Source: Myxococcales bacterium
GTDB taxonomy: Bacteria; Myxococcota; Myxococcia; Myxococcales; Myxococcaceae
Direction: 5' to 3'
NCBI GenBank assembly: GCA_030681895.1
Contig: JAUXRI010000344.1
Coordinates: forward strand, 1 to 39,259
DNA length: 39,259 nt
The notes beneath the pieces were generated by a model. The model was not told where the DNA came from, made no database searches, and worked only from the letters and a program-made list of their open reading frames with translations. Positions 9,112 through 16,021 of the stretch are shown piece by piece; position 1 is the stretch's first letter; every line of letters begins with the position of its first letter. Both the position numbers and the translations under genes were made by a program.

Positions 9112-10170
9112 ATGAAGCACCACCGTCTGGGAGTTCCCGTCGTCCTGCTCGCCCTCGCCGGCATCGTCGCCAACGCGTGCGGCACCGAGCGCACCGTCGG
9201 CTCACGCTTCGTCAAAAGCGAACGCGTCGCCGCTTCGAAGGGCACGGCCATCACCGTGTCGGACGCCGAGGAGCCCGAGCTGGCGGGCACGCGCCTCGAG
9301 GTGCCTCCGGGGGCATTGGGCGCAGACACCACGGTGACGCTCGAGCTGGGGCTGACGTCGATTGCCGAGACCTCGCGCGGGCCCGTCGCCATCTGGGGCC
9401 CTGCGGGCACGGTGTTCTCGTCGCCGGTGCGCATGACGTTGCCGCTGGCGATGGCGAGCAGCAGCGAGCTGGGGCTCATCGAGATTCAAGTCGAAGAGGC
9501 CGACGGCCGACGCTTCACCATTCCCAACTCGGCGCTCACCATCGACGCGAGCGGCAAGGCCGTGTCCTTCACCGTCACGGGCTTCACGCGGTTTCAGCCT
9601 GGGGTTCCGTCGCGTGATGGCGGCACGGGCACTGGCGGCGGTACGGCCAACGCCGCGGGCGGCACGGCGCTGGGTGGTGGAACGGCCTCGGCCGGAGGCA
9701 CCGCGCAGACTTCGTGCTCGAGCTCGACGCAGTGTGCACGCGGTGAGACGTGCGTCATTCGCAACCCCGGAGCGCTCGGCGTGTGTGTCGCGCCGAGCAC
9801 CGGCGGCGGCTCGGCAGGCGGCGGCGCAGTGTCTGGTGGCGGTACGGCCTCGGCAGGTGGCACCGCGTCAGGCGGCGGCACCGCGCAGACGAGCTGCACC
9901 AACTCGACCCAGTGCGCTCGTGGAGAGACCTGCGTCACGCGCACGCCTGGAACGGTCGGCGTCTGCGTCCCGCCGAACACTGCCGGCGGCTCGGCTGGTG
10001 GAGGCACGGCGTTCGCCGGTGGCTCCAGCGGCACCGGTGGCGGCACCCCGACGTGCGCCACCTGCCCCGCGGGCCAGACGTGCTGGGGCGGCGCGTGTCA
10101 GTTGATTGCGTGTGACCCCGTGCGCGGCTGCCCGAGCCCGTTGAGCTGCGTGAACAACAGCTGCCAGTAA
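9112..10170 (+). CDS. Lipoprotein with ZU5-like domain and Cys-rich repeats
   Basis: A 352-aa protein, ATG at 9112 preceded by an AGGAG ('caggagtcgaa'). The signal peptide ends at Cys23. Residues about 45-165 resemble a ZU5-type beta domain ('LEVPPGALGADTTVTLELG', 'GPAGTVFSSPVRMTLPLAM'). The rest is Gly/Thr/Ala-rich spacer separating Cys-rich units: two near-identical 'S-TQCARGETCV-R-PG---GVCV' modules near 200-225 and 260-290, then a diverged unit ('CATCPAGQTCWGGAC' and 'CDPVRGCPSPLSCVNNSC') at the end. Such Cys knots on flexible arms suggest a surface-displayed lipoprotein with disulfides. It lies 76 bp after the FecR-like gene and may be in the same transcript or target regulon. A strong hairpin follows the stop. 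No enzymatic role is visible. Confidence 0.88.
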   Translation: MKHHRLGVPVVLLALAGIVANACGTERTVGSRFVKSERVAASKGTAITVSDAEEPELAGTRLEVPPGALGADTTVTLELGLTSIAETSRGPVAIWGPAGTVFSSPVRMTLPLAMASSSELGLIEIQVEEADGRRFTIPNSALTIDASGKAVSFTVTGFTRFQPGVPSRDGGTGTGGGTANAAGGTALGGGTASAGGTAQTSCSSSTQCARGETCVIRNPGALGVCVAPSTGGGSAGGGAVSGGGTASAGGTASGGGTAQTSCTNSTQCARGETCVTRTPGTVGVCVPPNTAGGSAGGGTAFAGGSSGTGGGTPTCATCPAGQTCWGGACQLIACDPVRGCPSPLSCVNNSCQ

Positions 10171-10192
10171 TCGACAACGAGTCGCGCAGCGG

Positions 10193-10223
10193 TGGGCGTT
10201 CACTCGACGGGAGTGGACGCCCA
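10193..10223. terminator. Bidirectional hairpin between convergent genes
   Basis: A 13-nt arm TGGGCGTTCACTC (10193-10205) and its partner GAGTGGACGCCCA (10211-10223) pair across a 5-nt loop with a single G-T wobble. The hairpin lies between the stop of the plus-strand Cys-rich lipoprotein and the stop of the minus-strand LysM/lysozyme gene, so it probably ends both transcripts. T-tracts are weak on both sides. Confidence 0.7.
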
Positions 10224-10253
10224 TCGTCGTTTCACGTGCGCTGCGGGCTTCCG

Positions 10254-11084
10254 TCAGCTCAGGCTCTCTCGATAAAACCGCTCGGCCGACTGACCGCGCG
10301 CCGGGTCGATGTACGCCGGCCGCTCGAAGTACCGGCAGAACGCCATGCCCGCGTCGTTCGCGTTGCCCGTGGCGCGTAGCTTGTTGAGCGCGTTGCGCTC
10401 GCCGTTGTTCAGCTCGTGCCACAGGTACTCGAGCTGGCCCTTGAAGGACGTCGGCGAGTAGCCGTTCGCCGCGGTCCACCGCTTCATCGCGTCGCCACGG
10501 CCGTTGTGCCACTGCGCGACGCCGAACGACGTCCCGCCGTCGCCCACCGCGCTCGGGTTGAAGCCCGACTCGTGGAGCAGATTTCCGGCGATGCCTGCGG
10601 CCTGCGCGCGCGTGAGGCCCTTCGACATGAAGAAGTCGATCGCCTGCCGCGCCGTGCCTCGAACCCCAGGGCGGTTCTCGATGCCCGAGACCGGACCGGG
10701 CGTCGGCCCCGGGGTTGGACCCGGCGTGGGCGTCGGCGTCGGGCCGGGCGTCGTCCCCCGTCCAGGGATGACGAGCTGCTGCCCGCTGTAGATGCGGTTC
10801 GGGTTCGAGATGCCGTTCGCCTGCGCGATGGACTGGTAGCTCACGCCGAAGCGCGCGCCGATGGCCGACAGGGTGTCGCCTGGGCGAACGGTGTACCGCC
10901 CGCCGCCGCTGCTGGGCGCGGGCTGAAAGCTGTCCGAGGAGCCGGGCAGGTTCAGCTGGTGGCCCGCGATGATCAGGTTGGGGTTGCGGATCTGCGGGTT
11001 GGCCCGCATCAGCGCGGCGACCGTCGTCTGATGCCGCGACGCGATGCCTGAAAGGGTGTCGCCTGAACGGATTTGATACGACAT
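10254..11084 (-). CDS. LysM-LysM-phage tail-type lysozyme
   Basis: The start is ATG at 11084 (MSYQIRSGDTLSGIA), preceded by a clear GGAGGA; the longer frame to 11369 adds Arg-rich residues and is rejected. The 276-aa product has LysM 1 at 2-47 (NPNLIIAGHQLNLP), LysM 2 at 63-107 (YTVRPGDTLSAIGARFG), a Pro-rich TPGPTP linker at 110-134 and a C-terminal phage-tail-lysozyme-like domain at 140-274 ('AAGIAGNLLHESGFNP', 'FGVAQWHNGRGDAM'). Glu172 in LLHESGF is the likely acid catalyst. LysM domains bind peptidoglycan and the enzyme should cleave its glycan strands. No signal peptide is present, so export must use holin, lysis, a contractile or type VI-like device, or it is cytosolic. It is monocistronic, with a hairpin past its stop. 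Confidence 0.92.
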   Translation of the reverse strand: MSYQIRSGDTLSGIASRHQTTVAALMRANPQIRNPNLIIAGHQLNLPGSSDSFQPAPSSGGGRYTVRPGDTLSAIGARFGVSYQSIAQANGISNPNRIYSGQQLVIPGRGTTPGPTPTPTPGPTPGPTPGPVSGIENRPGVRGTARQAIDFFMSKGLTRAQAAGIAGNLLHESGFNPSAVGDGGTSFGVAQWHNGRGDAMKRWTAANGYSPTSFKGQLEYLWHELNNGERNALNKLRATGNANDAGMAFCRYFERPAYIDPARGQSAERFYRESLS

Positions 11085-11245
11085 GTGCTCCTCCGAGCCC
11101 CTTTGACGCTGCTGCTTTATTGTCCGCAGCCGCTGGTTCTCGGCTCGTGAGGCGCCTGCAAAGCGTGAGAACAGAATCGACGCATTTCGCGCCGCCATTT
11201 CCGCATGACGTGTGCACTCGCGTGTGCACTTTCGTGCGTGCGTGC

Positions 11246-11485
11246 TCAGCGAGCCGCGAGCCGGGCCAGGATCCGCACCAGCTCGTCTGACGAGAGGTCG
11301 ATTCGCTCGACGAGCCTGCCGTAGAGCAACGCCGTCGGCACCGAGCGGCCACCGAGCTCCTGCTGACACGCGTGCAGCGTCTCGAGCACCACGCGCTCGA
11401 CGCGGGTCAACCCATCACGCACGTCGGGGAGCACGTCCTCCGGTGCAGAACGCACCGGCACGCGCCGCCGTCTCGCCGCGCTCAT
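11246..11485 (-). CDS. Small helical protein of unknown function
   Basis: A 79-aa product whose ATG at 11485 overlaps the stop of the SnoaL-like gene (ATGA at 11482-11485), which supports it as a real, translationally coupled gene. The first 15 residues are Arg-rich; residues about 24-79 form three or four helices ('VERVVLETLHACQQELGG', 'PTALLYGRLVERIDLSSDEL', 'VRILARLAAR') in a pattern compatible with a small winged-helix or helical adaptor. No metal or catalytic motif is visible. It is the last gene of the three-gene operon running from 12827. I do not recognise the family. Confidence 0.75.
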   Translation of the reverse strand: MSAARRRRVPVRSAPEDVLPDVRDGLTRVERVVLETLHACQQELGGRSVPTALLYGRLVERIDLSSDELVRILARLAAR

Positions 11486-11835
11486 CCGTGGAAGACGCGG
11501 CTCGCCACGATGTGGCCATCACGAACGTCGAAGGCCTCGGCGACCGGCATCGGCGCTTCATTCGGCGCGTGCCGCAGGTATTCGAGCACCACGCGTTCGT
11601 CGTTCGCCGTCAGCCGCACCAGCTCGTAGCGCAGGCCGGGCAACCGCTTGATGGCGTCGGTCCACCACGTGCGCAGCGCCGCTTTGCCGACCAGCTTGCC
11701 GCCCGTCTCGGGGTGCAGCGCGCGAATCTTCGGAGACGTGTGCGTGCAGTCGTCGGCGTAGAGCGCGATGAGGCGCTCGACGTCATGGGCGTTGAACGCG
11801 TCGATCCACGCGCGGCCCAGCGCCTCGGGACCCAT
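11482..11835 (-). CDS. SnoaL-like / NTF2-fold polyketide-cyclase-type protein
   Basis: A 117-aa protein. I chose ATG at 11835, which overlaps the stop of the upstream propeller lipoprotein (TGATG); a GTG three bases earlier is also possible. The sequence follows the SnoaL/NTF2-like pattern: an N-terminal helix 'AWIDAFNAHDVERLIALYAD', then 'DDCTHTSP', a central helix 'GKAALRTWWTDAIKRLPGLR', and a strand set 'YELVRLTANDERVVLEYL' and 'FDVRDGHIVASRVFHG'. The fold makes a cone-shaped pocket used for isomerase, hydrolase or binding roles. The substrate cannot be inferred from sequence. It lies between a secreted propeller lipoprotein and a 79-aa protein with 4-5 bp overlaps on both sides, so all three are probably made together. 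Confidence 0.88.
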   Translation of the reverse strand: MGPEALGRAWIDAFNAHDVERLIALYADDCTHTSPKIRALHPETGGKLVGKAALRTWWTDAIKRLPGLRYELVRLTANDERVVLEYLRHAPNEAPMPVAEAFDVRDGHIVASRVFHG

Positions 11836-12827
11836 CACGGACCTCCGTCGACCCCGGCGTCAGCCACCACGGTGCCGGGAGAAGACGCGACGTACGCAGG
11901 CTCGATGGCCAGCGGCACCGCGAGCGTCGCGTTCATCGAGCTCAGCGCCTGCCGATACACCTGGTCGTTGCCGCCCTCGTCGGACGAGAAGACGAAGCTG
12001 CTCGAGTTCACCCAGGCCGGCGCGCTGTCGTTGACGGCTCCGCTCGCCGGGTTGCGCTGCCGGGTGGTGACCTTCGTACCGAGGTCGAGCACGAAGATGC
12101 GCGTCACGCCGCTCGAGACGCGGCCGTCGAAGATGGCGCGCTGACCATCGGGCGACACCACGATGCGGCTCGCGATGGACAGCACCTCGACCCCCAGCGT
12201 GTTGGTGATGGACGTCGGGTTGCCGGTCGCCACGTCGATGCGCTCCACCTGCGTCTGCGTCAGGCCGGCGTTGCCAGCGCTGACCAGCAGCGACGCGCCG
12301 TCGGGGAACCAGCTCGGTGAGGCGTACGCCAGCGCGCCGCCACCGATGAGCTTGCGAAAGCCCGAGCCGTCGACGTTGACGACGCCCACGCTCGAGCTCG
12401 TCGCGTTCTCGTCATACGCGAAGGCGATTCGTTGACCGTCAGGCGAGAACGCCGGCGTGCGCAGGTTCTGCTGCGTCGGTGAGCTCCTCACCAGCGTCGA
12501 CGGCGTGCCGCCCGTCACCGGCACCAGGAGCAGCTCGCTGTCCGGCCCGGCCTTGCGCGCGAACACCACCTGGCGGCCGTCGCGCGAGAACGACGGCATC
12601 GACACGCCACCAGTGAAGGTGAGCTGCACCGGCGAGTTCACGTCGCGCTCATCGGTGAGGAACAGGTTGCGGTCGTCTTTGCGAACCGTCGCGAAGCCAC
12701 CCGTGAAGGACGAGGCCGAGCCGCCGCCCGTGCCACCACCACCACCGCCACCGCCCAGCAGGGAGCAGCCCTGGAACTCCAGAACGAGGGCCGCGACAGC
12801 AATGACAGACCAGAGTGAACGACGCAT
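11835..12827 (-). CDS. TolB-like beta-propeller (PD40) lipoprotein
   Basis: A 330-aa protein with ATG at 12827 and a lipoprotein signal ending 'LEFQGC' (Cys21), followed by a Gly-rich spacer of eight consecutive Gly. Residues about 45-310 carry WD40-like/PD40 repeats with the typical 'FSRDGRQVVFARK', 'FSPDGQRIAFAYD', 'WFPDGASLLVSAG' and 'VSPDGQRAIFDG' motifs, plus 'WVNSSSFVFSSDEGGNDQVY', giving five or six blades like the C-terminal half of TolB. The tail ends in 'DAGVDGGP'. It is the first gene of the coupled trio reaching 11246. It is probably an outer-membrane or periplasmic binding protein; the partner is unknown. Confidence 0.9.
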   Translation of the reverse strand: MRRSLWSVIAVAALVLEFQGCSLLGGGGGGGGTGGGSASSFTGGFATVRKDDRNLFLTDERDVNSPVQLTFTGGVSMPSFSRDGRQVVFARKAGPDSELLLVPVTGGTPSTLVRSSPTQQNLRTPAFSPDGQRIAFAYDENATSSSVGVVNVDGSGFRKLIGGGALAYASPSWFPDGASLLVSAGNAGLTQTQVERIDVATGNPTSITNTLGVEVLSIASRIVVSPDGQRAIFDGRVSSGVTRIFVLDLGTKVTTRQRNPASGAVNDSAPAWVNSSSFVFSSDEGGNDQVYRQALSSMNATLAVPLAIEPAYVASSPGTVVADAGVDGGP

Positions 12828-12941
12828 CGATGGAAGCTCCCGAGAAGACTCACGGCCACGCGGCGCTGACGCACCACAACCGTCACATGTTCATGTTCGG
12901 GGCCAGACGCAAGCAGAGCGGGTCGAGCGGTTCCGCCGCCG

Positions 12942-13469
12942 TCACACGCGCCGAATGCGGACCAGCTCGTTGCGGCAGTTGTTGCACAGCTGCATCTGCC
13001 GCCGGTCGGCCTCGGCCAGGCTCGTCGCCAGCGACATGATGCAGCGCGGATCTTCGCAGTACGAGAGCCCGACGAGGTGCCCTGCCTGGTGGACGGCCTC
13101 GACGTAGATGCGACGCCGCGCCGTCTCCGACTCACCCTTGATGCGGAAGAGCGACAGCACCGCGACGTGAGAATCGCGATCGGCCTCTCCGAAGACGAAG
13201 GGCGTGTCGGGCGTGAAGAGGTCGCCATCGGTGACGCCCATCACGTGCGTCGCGCCGGGGTCTTTGATGGTGAGCAGCCGGCGCATGATGGCCGTGGTGT
13301 GGTACTGGTTCCGGTCCTTGTTGAAGGCGTAGCTCGGCGTACCGAGGTTCACCTTCCCGAGGTAGGTGCCGATGGTCAGCACCTGCTGAATCGACGCTTC
13401 GAGATCTCGCAGCGCTGCCGCAGGCACCGAGCCAACCGCGACGAGCTGGAGCTCCTTCCCCGCTGCCAT
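12942..13469 (-). CDS. Archaemetzincin-like protein with Glu-to-Gln active-site change
   Basis: A 175-aa protein, ATG at 13469, with 'ggggga' about six bases before the start. The family pattern is clear: 'YAFNKDRNQYHTTAIMRRLL' near 47-66, 'MGVTDGDLFTPDTPFVFGEA' near 77-96, 'AVLSLFRIKG' near 103-112, then the zinc signature near 123-145 and CNNC at 162-165. Archaemetzincins carry HExxHxxGxxxC-x4-CxM followed by CxxC. Here the residues are H127-Q128-A-G-H131-xx-G134-xxx-C138-x4-C143-x-M145 and C162-x2-C165, so all zinc ligands are kept but the catalytic Glu is Gln (codon CAG). No signal peptide is seen; the family is cytosolic. It is probably a zinc-binding but weakly active or inactive protein. 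Confidence 0.85.
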   Translation of the reverse strand: MAAGKELQLVAVGSVPAAALRDLEASIQQVLTIGTYLGKVNLGTPSYAFNKDRNQYHTTAIMRRLLTIKDPGATHVMGVTDGDLFTPDTPFVFGEADRDSHVAVLSLFRIKGESETARRRIYVEAVHQAGHLVGLSYCEDPRCIMSLATSLAEADRRQMQLCNNCRNELVRIRRV

Positions 13470-13619
13470 CTGCTTCCCCCGTCGAACGACCTTCGTGAAG
13501 GCGTGAAGCGTGACTCACGAGGGAGTGTAGCGGGTCTGCTCGCGCCGTCACCGAAGGAAAAGCAGGGAAAGGTGCGCGCTGCGTTGCGAGCAGGCTCGAA
13601 CAACGCGAGGAGGAAGGAG

Positions 13620-13690
13620 CTGGGGCGCGTGGATTTGAACCACGATACTCAGAGTCAAAGTCTGATGTCCTACCCTTAGACGACGCCCCA
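13620..13690 (-). tRNA. tRNA-Gln (UUG anticodon)
   Basis: The minus strand folds as a 71-nt tRNA. The acceptor stem is TGGGGCG with CGCCCCA, the anticodon arm TCAGA-CTTTGAC-TCTGA carries TTG, and the T arm GTGG-TTCAAAT-CCAC is intact. The discriminator is G and CCA is not encoded (CTCC follows). A promoter lies immediately upstream. Confidence 0.96.
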
Positions 13691-13707
13691 GTACGGCGGA
13701 GGACGCC

Positions 13708-13736
13708 CTCATAAAGTGTTTCCCGACCGCTTTCAC
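13708..13736 (-). promoter_or_regulatory. Likely sigma-70 promoter of tRNA-Gln
   Basis: On the minus strand GTGAAA (-35, 13731-13736) and TATGAG (-10, 13708-13713) are separated by exactly 17 nt, each matching four of six consensus bases. The -10 box ends 17 nt before the mature tRNA, leaving a short leader. Position and spacing make this convincing for a stable RNA gene. Confidence 0.65.
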
Positions 13737-13799
13737 GCCCTTCTCTGAGGCCGCGACCCCTCAGTCGGAATGACGGCGCAGGTTGATCAGCCTGGTTGA

Positions 13800-13974
13800 C
13801 GGATTTCGCAGAAGTTGCGCTCCGAGGGCGTGGTGCAGGCGCGGTTTCAGCCACTTAGCGCCAGGCGTCACGTTGGTACGGAGCTTGGAGAGTTGCCGCG
13901 TCGGAAAGCACCATGTTCGGTGCGACCAAGGCGCGCCGGCTTCCCGCGGGGGTGAAGTCGGCGCGCCGTTTTTT
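13800..13974 (+). ncRNA. Candidate small RNA ending in an intrinsic terminator
   Basis: No plus-strand gene precedes the strong plus-strand terminator at 13930-13974, since the two genes to the left are on the minus strand. The preceding 130 bp can pair: GCTCCG (13819-13824) with CGGAGC (13879-13884), GGCGC (13838-13842) with GCGCC (13858-13862), and a short hairpin GCACC-atgttc-GGTGC (13908-13923). The 5' end is a guess; I see no good -10 box. It matches no RNA family that I can recall (not SRP RNA, not tmRNA). The alternative is that the hairpin only serves the minus-strand nucleosidase gene. Confidence 0.4.
13930..13974 (+). terminator. Rho-independent terminator
   Basis: GGCGCGCCG (13930-13938) pairs with CGGCGCGCC (13959-13967). 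The stem continues inward through a G-T wobble and CTTC/GAAG to about 14 bp, and six T follow (13969-13974). The T-tract is on the plus strand; on the minus strand the sequence after the stem is TTGGTCG, so termination there would be weaker. Confidence 0.8.
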
Positions 13975-13980
13975 GTGCCC

Positions 13981-14586
13981 TCAGCGCGCCAGGAGTCGGT
14001 CGAACGCCTCGCGAAACCTCGCGGCCGCGCGGGGCAGGTTCGCCGCCCAGTCACTCGACGCGTTGGAGTCGCTCCCGTCGGTGACGTACTTCAACGAACA
14101 GAACGGCACGCCCTCGAGGGCACAGACCTTCGCGATGGCGAAGGCCTCCATGTCGATGACGGTCGGCCGCGGCAGGTGCACCGGGTGGCCCGAAGGCTCC
14201 GAGTGCGGGAGCAGCGTCGTCTCGAAGTTGTCGCCGGTGCCGCAGATGCCTTCCGGCAAGTCGATGAAACGTCGCGGCACCTCGAGGACATGCGGCGTCT
14301 CGTCGAACGGCGTGGTCCCGCGTGGAAACCCGAGCGGGCTCGCGTCGATGTCTCGCTGCACGAAGCGCGTGCACTCGACGAGCGCGTGCGTGGGAAAGGT
14401 CGGGCTCCCTGCGGTGCCCACGTTGAGGACGAGCTGCGGGCGCTGCGTGGTGAGCGCCTTCAGCGTCGCGTAGCCGGCGTTCAGCTTGCCCACGCCACAG
14501 CGCACCACCCTCGCGCCTGAAGTGGCGAAGACGTGTTGCACCTCTTCGAGCAGCGCCACCACCAGCAGCACGTCGCCGGGTCGCAT
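13981..14586 (-). CDS. Nucleoside phosphorylase / MTA-SAH nucleosidase-like protein
   Basis: A 201-aa protein, ATG at 14586, of the PNP/UDP phosphorylase fold. Visible family motifs are 'VALLEEVQ' near 10-17 (the nucleosidase acid Glu), 'CGVGKLNAGYAT' near 30-41, 'LVLNVGTAGS' near 52-61, 'VIDMEAFAIAKVCALEGVPF' near 143-162 with Glu147 in the ribose-binding V-x-D-M-E motif, and 'VTDGSDSNA' near 168-176 with the catalytic Asp. These fit 5'-methylthioadenosine/S-adenosylhomocysteine nucleosidase, which releases adenine. The protein is about 30 residues shorter than E. coli Mtn. It begins 3 bp after the apt stop, so the pair would release adenine and convert it to AMP, an adenine salvage operon. 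The exact substrate (MTA/SAH or another nucleoside) is not certain. Confidence 0.9.
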   Translation of the reverse strand: MRPGDVLLVVALLEEVQHVFATSGARVVRCGVGKLNAGYATLKALTTQRPQLVLNVGTAGSPTFPTHALVECTRFVQRDIDASPLGFPRGTTPFDETPHVLEVPRRFIDLPEGICGTGDNFETTLLPHSEPSGHPVHLPRPTVIDMEAFAIAKVCALEGVPFCSLKYVTDGSDSNASSDWAANLPRAAARFREAFDRLLAR

Positions 14587-14589
14587 GCG

Positions 14590-15090
14590 TCAGTAGTCGA
14601 TGGCCGACCGCACGCCACGGCCGTTGAAGGTGAAGTGGTTCAGGAAGGTGAGGTTGATGAGCACCGAGATGTCGACGACGTCGAAGCCAGCGCGGTTGCA
14701 CAGCGTCAGCGCGGCCTCGAGCGTTCCGCCCGTCGCCAGCACGTCGTCGACGAGGAGCGCCCGGCCCTTTCCGTCCTTCAGCTCGAGCGTCGCCTCGCCA
14801 TACTCGAGCGTGTACGAGTGCCCGTGCACCGGAGGCGGCAGCTTGCCCGCCTTGCGCATCGGCACGAAGCCCTTGCCGTGTTTCGCCGCGAGCGCCGCGC
14901 CGAAGATGAAGCCGCGAGACTCGATGCCCACCACGACGTCGAGGCCTGCCCAGTCGACCTGGGAGCTCATGCGCTCCAGCGACTTCGCGAAGAGCGCTGG
15001 GTTCGAGAGCACCGGCGTGATGTCGCGGAACACGATGCCCTTCCGGGGGAAGTCGGGCACGTCGAGGATGGCGGCTTTGATGGCGTCCAC
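14590..15090 (-). CDS. apt: Adenine phosphoribosyltransferase
   Basis: Makes AMP from adenine and PRPP in the cytosol. The sequence has the family blocks in order: 'DFPRKGIVFRDITPVLSNP' at the N-terminus, 'DVVVGIESRGFIFGAALAAK' in the middle, 'GKGFVPMRKAGKLP', and the PRPP-binding loop 'ALLVDDVLATGGTLEAAL' (DD followed by ATGGT), ending 'INLTFL'. I chose GTG at 15090 because it gives MDAIKAAILDVPDFP, matching the usual distance between Met and DFP. A TTG at 15108 would add six residues, and neither start has a strong Shine-Dalgarno. The length of 166 aa is normal (about 170). The next gene, a nucleosidase-like protein, follows after 3 bp and would supply its adenine. Confidence 0.95.
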   Translation of the reverse strand: MDAIKAAILDVPDFPRKGIVFRDITPVLSNPALFAKSLERMSSQVDWAGLDVVVGIESRGFIFGAALAAKHGKGFVPMRKAGKLPPPVHGHSYTLEYGEATLELKDGKGRALLVDDVLATGGTLEAALTLCNRAGFDVVDISVLINLTFLNHFTFNGRGVRSAIDY

Positions 15091-15230
15091 GAGCGTGAGG
15101 GTACACAACCCCGCGAACTCATGACGGGCTGAATTCAGGCAGGTCGACCGCGCACGGACGGGAGATCAGCTTTCGCACCACCGGCAACCAACGGCTCGAG
15201 GGCGATGTGCGCCCAGTTCAGGAGCGGCCC

Positions 15231-16016
15231 ATGCGTGCGTTGCAGTCGGCAGTGGTGAGCGCAGTGCTGATGGTCTCGGGCGTCGCGAGCGCACAGAGCC
15301 ACGTGGAGCTCAACCTCTTCGGGTCCAGCTCGAGCTTGAGCTTCGGCTTCGGCGTGCATCACCACGCGAGGCGGCGAATCGTCGTGGCGCCTCCTCCGGT
15401 CTACGTGCAGCCGCAGGTCATCTATCAGCAGCCGCAGATCGTCTATCAACAGCCGCCCGTGGTGATGGCGCCGCCCCCGATGGTGCAGGCCGCGCCCGTC
15501 TACGTCGCACCCGTCGTGGTGCAGCAGCCGCCGCGAGTGGTGACGCGTACCGTGACGGCGCCCGCGCTCGAGCGGCCAGCCCTCATCGCCATCAAGTACA
15601 CGCCGGGCCTGTCGGGCATCTTCACCTCGTCACCTGGCGCGGTGGGCTTCAGCGGCGCGCGCTTCACGCACTCGGCCGGCCTCGAGGCGCGGCTGTCTCG
15701 CTGGTTCGCGCTGCGCAGTGACGTCGAGCTGCGCAACGACAGCCGCTCGTTCGACGTCATCGGAGCCAAGGTGTGGCTGGCCGGCGCAGACTGGGCCGTG
15801 AAGCCGTACCTCTCGGCGAGCCTGTCGGGCACGATGGTGGATTCGCGGCCGAACGCGCTGACGGTCGGCGTGGTGGGCGCGGGTGGCGTCGACATCTTCT
15901 TCGGCAAGCACTTCTTCCTCGAGGCCGAGGTGCGGTACCGGGCGTTGCCGGGCTCGTGCTGCACCGAGGTGCCTCAGGTGACGGGCGTCGTCGGCGCAGG
16001 CGTCGCGTTCTTCTGA
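15231..16016 (+). CDS. Outer-membrane beta-barrel-like protein with Pro/Gln linker
   Basis: The start at ATG 15231 has 'caggagcgg' just upstream and opens into a Sec signal with probable cleavage after 'VASA' (residue 22); an earlier in-frame start at 15207 lacks this. The mature 240 residues begin with short strands. A low-complexity stretch at about 53-105 follows ('VYVQPQVIYQQPQIVYQQPP', QQPP and PPP repeats). Residues about 120-261 have alternating hydrophobic/polar strands ending in 'GVVGAGVAFF', as in an eight-strand OmpA- or OmpW-like barrel with a terminal aromatic. No peptidoglycan-binding domain is present. The gene is divergent from apt, and the long repeat-bearing gap follows. Confidence 0.88.
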   Translation: MRALQSAVVSAVLMVSGVASAQSHVELNLFGSSSSLSFGFGVHHHARRRIVVAPPPVYVQPQVIYQQPQIVYQQPPVVMAPPPMVQAAPVYVAPVVVQQPPRVVTRTVTAPALERPALIAIKYTPGLSGIFTSSPGAVGFSGARFTHSAGLEARLSRWFALRSDVELRNDSRSFDVIGAKVWLAGADWAVKPYLSASLSGTMVDSRPNALTVGVVGAGGVDIFFGKHFFLEAEVRYRALPGSCCTEVPQVTGVVGAGVAFF

Positions 16017-16021
16017 ACGCG

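Noticed and set aside
10254..11369. Start of the LysM/lysozyme gene at 11369
   Set aside because: The added 95 residues are Arg-rich and unlike an export signal, while GGAGGA lies just before the internal ATG at 11084.
13820..13974. Known small RNA (SRP RNA, tmRNA or Pxr)
   Set aside because: I could not see the conserved SRP or tmRNA features, nor the run of seven C reported for Pxr, so I give no name.
13981..15106. A 351-aa minus-strand frame (14051-15106) across apt and the nucleosidase gene
   Set aside because: It is out of frame with two recognisable enzymes and rich in Arg/His, so it is a shadow.
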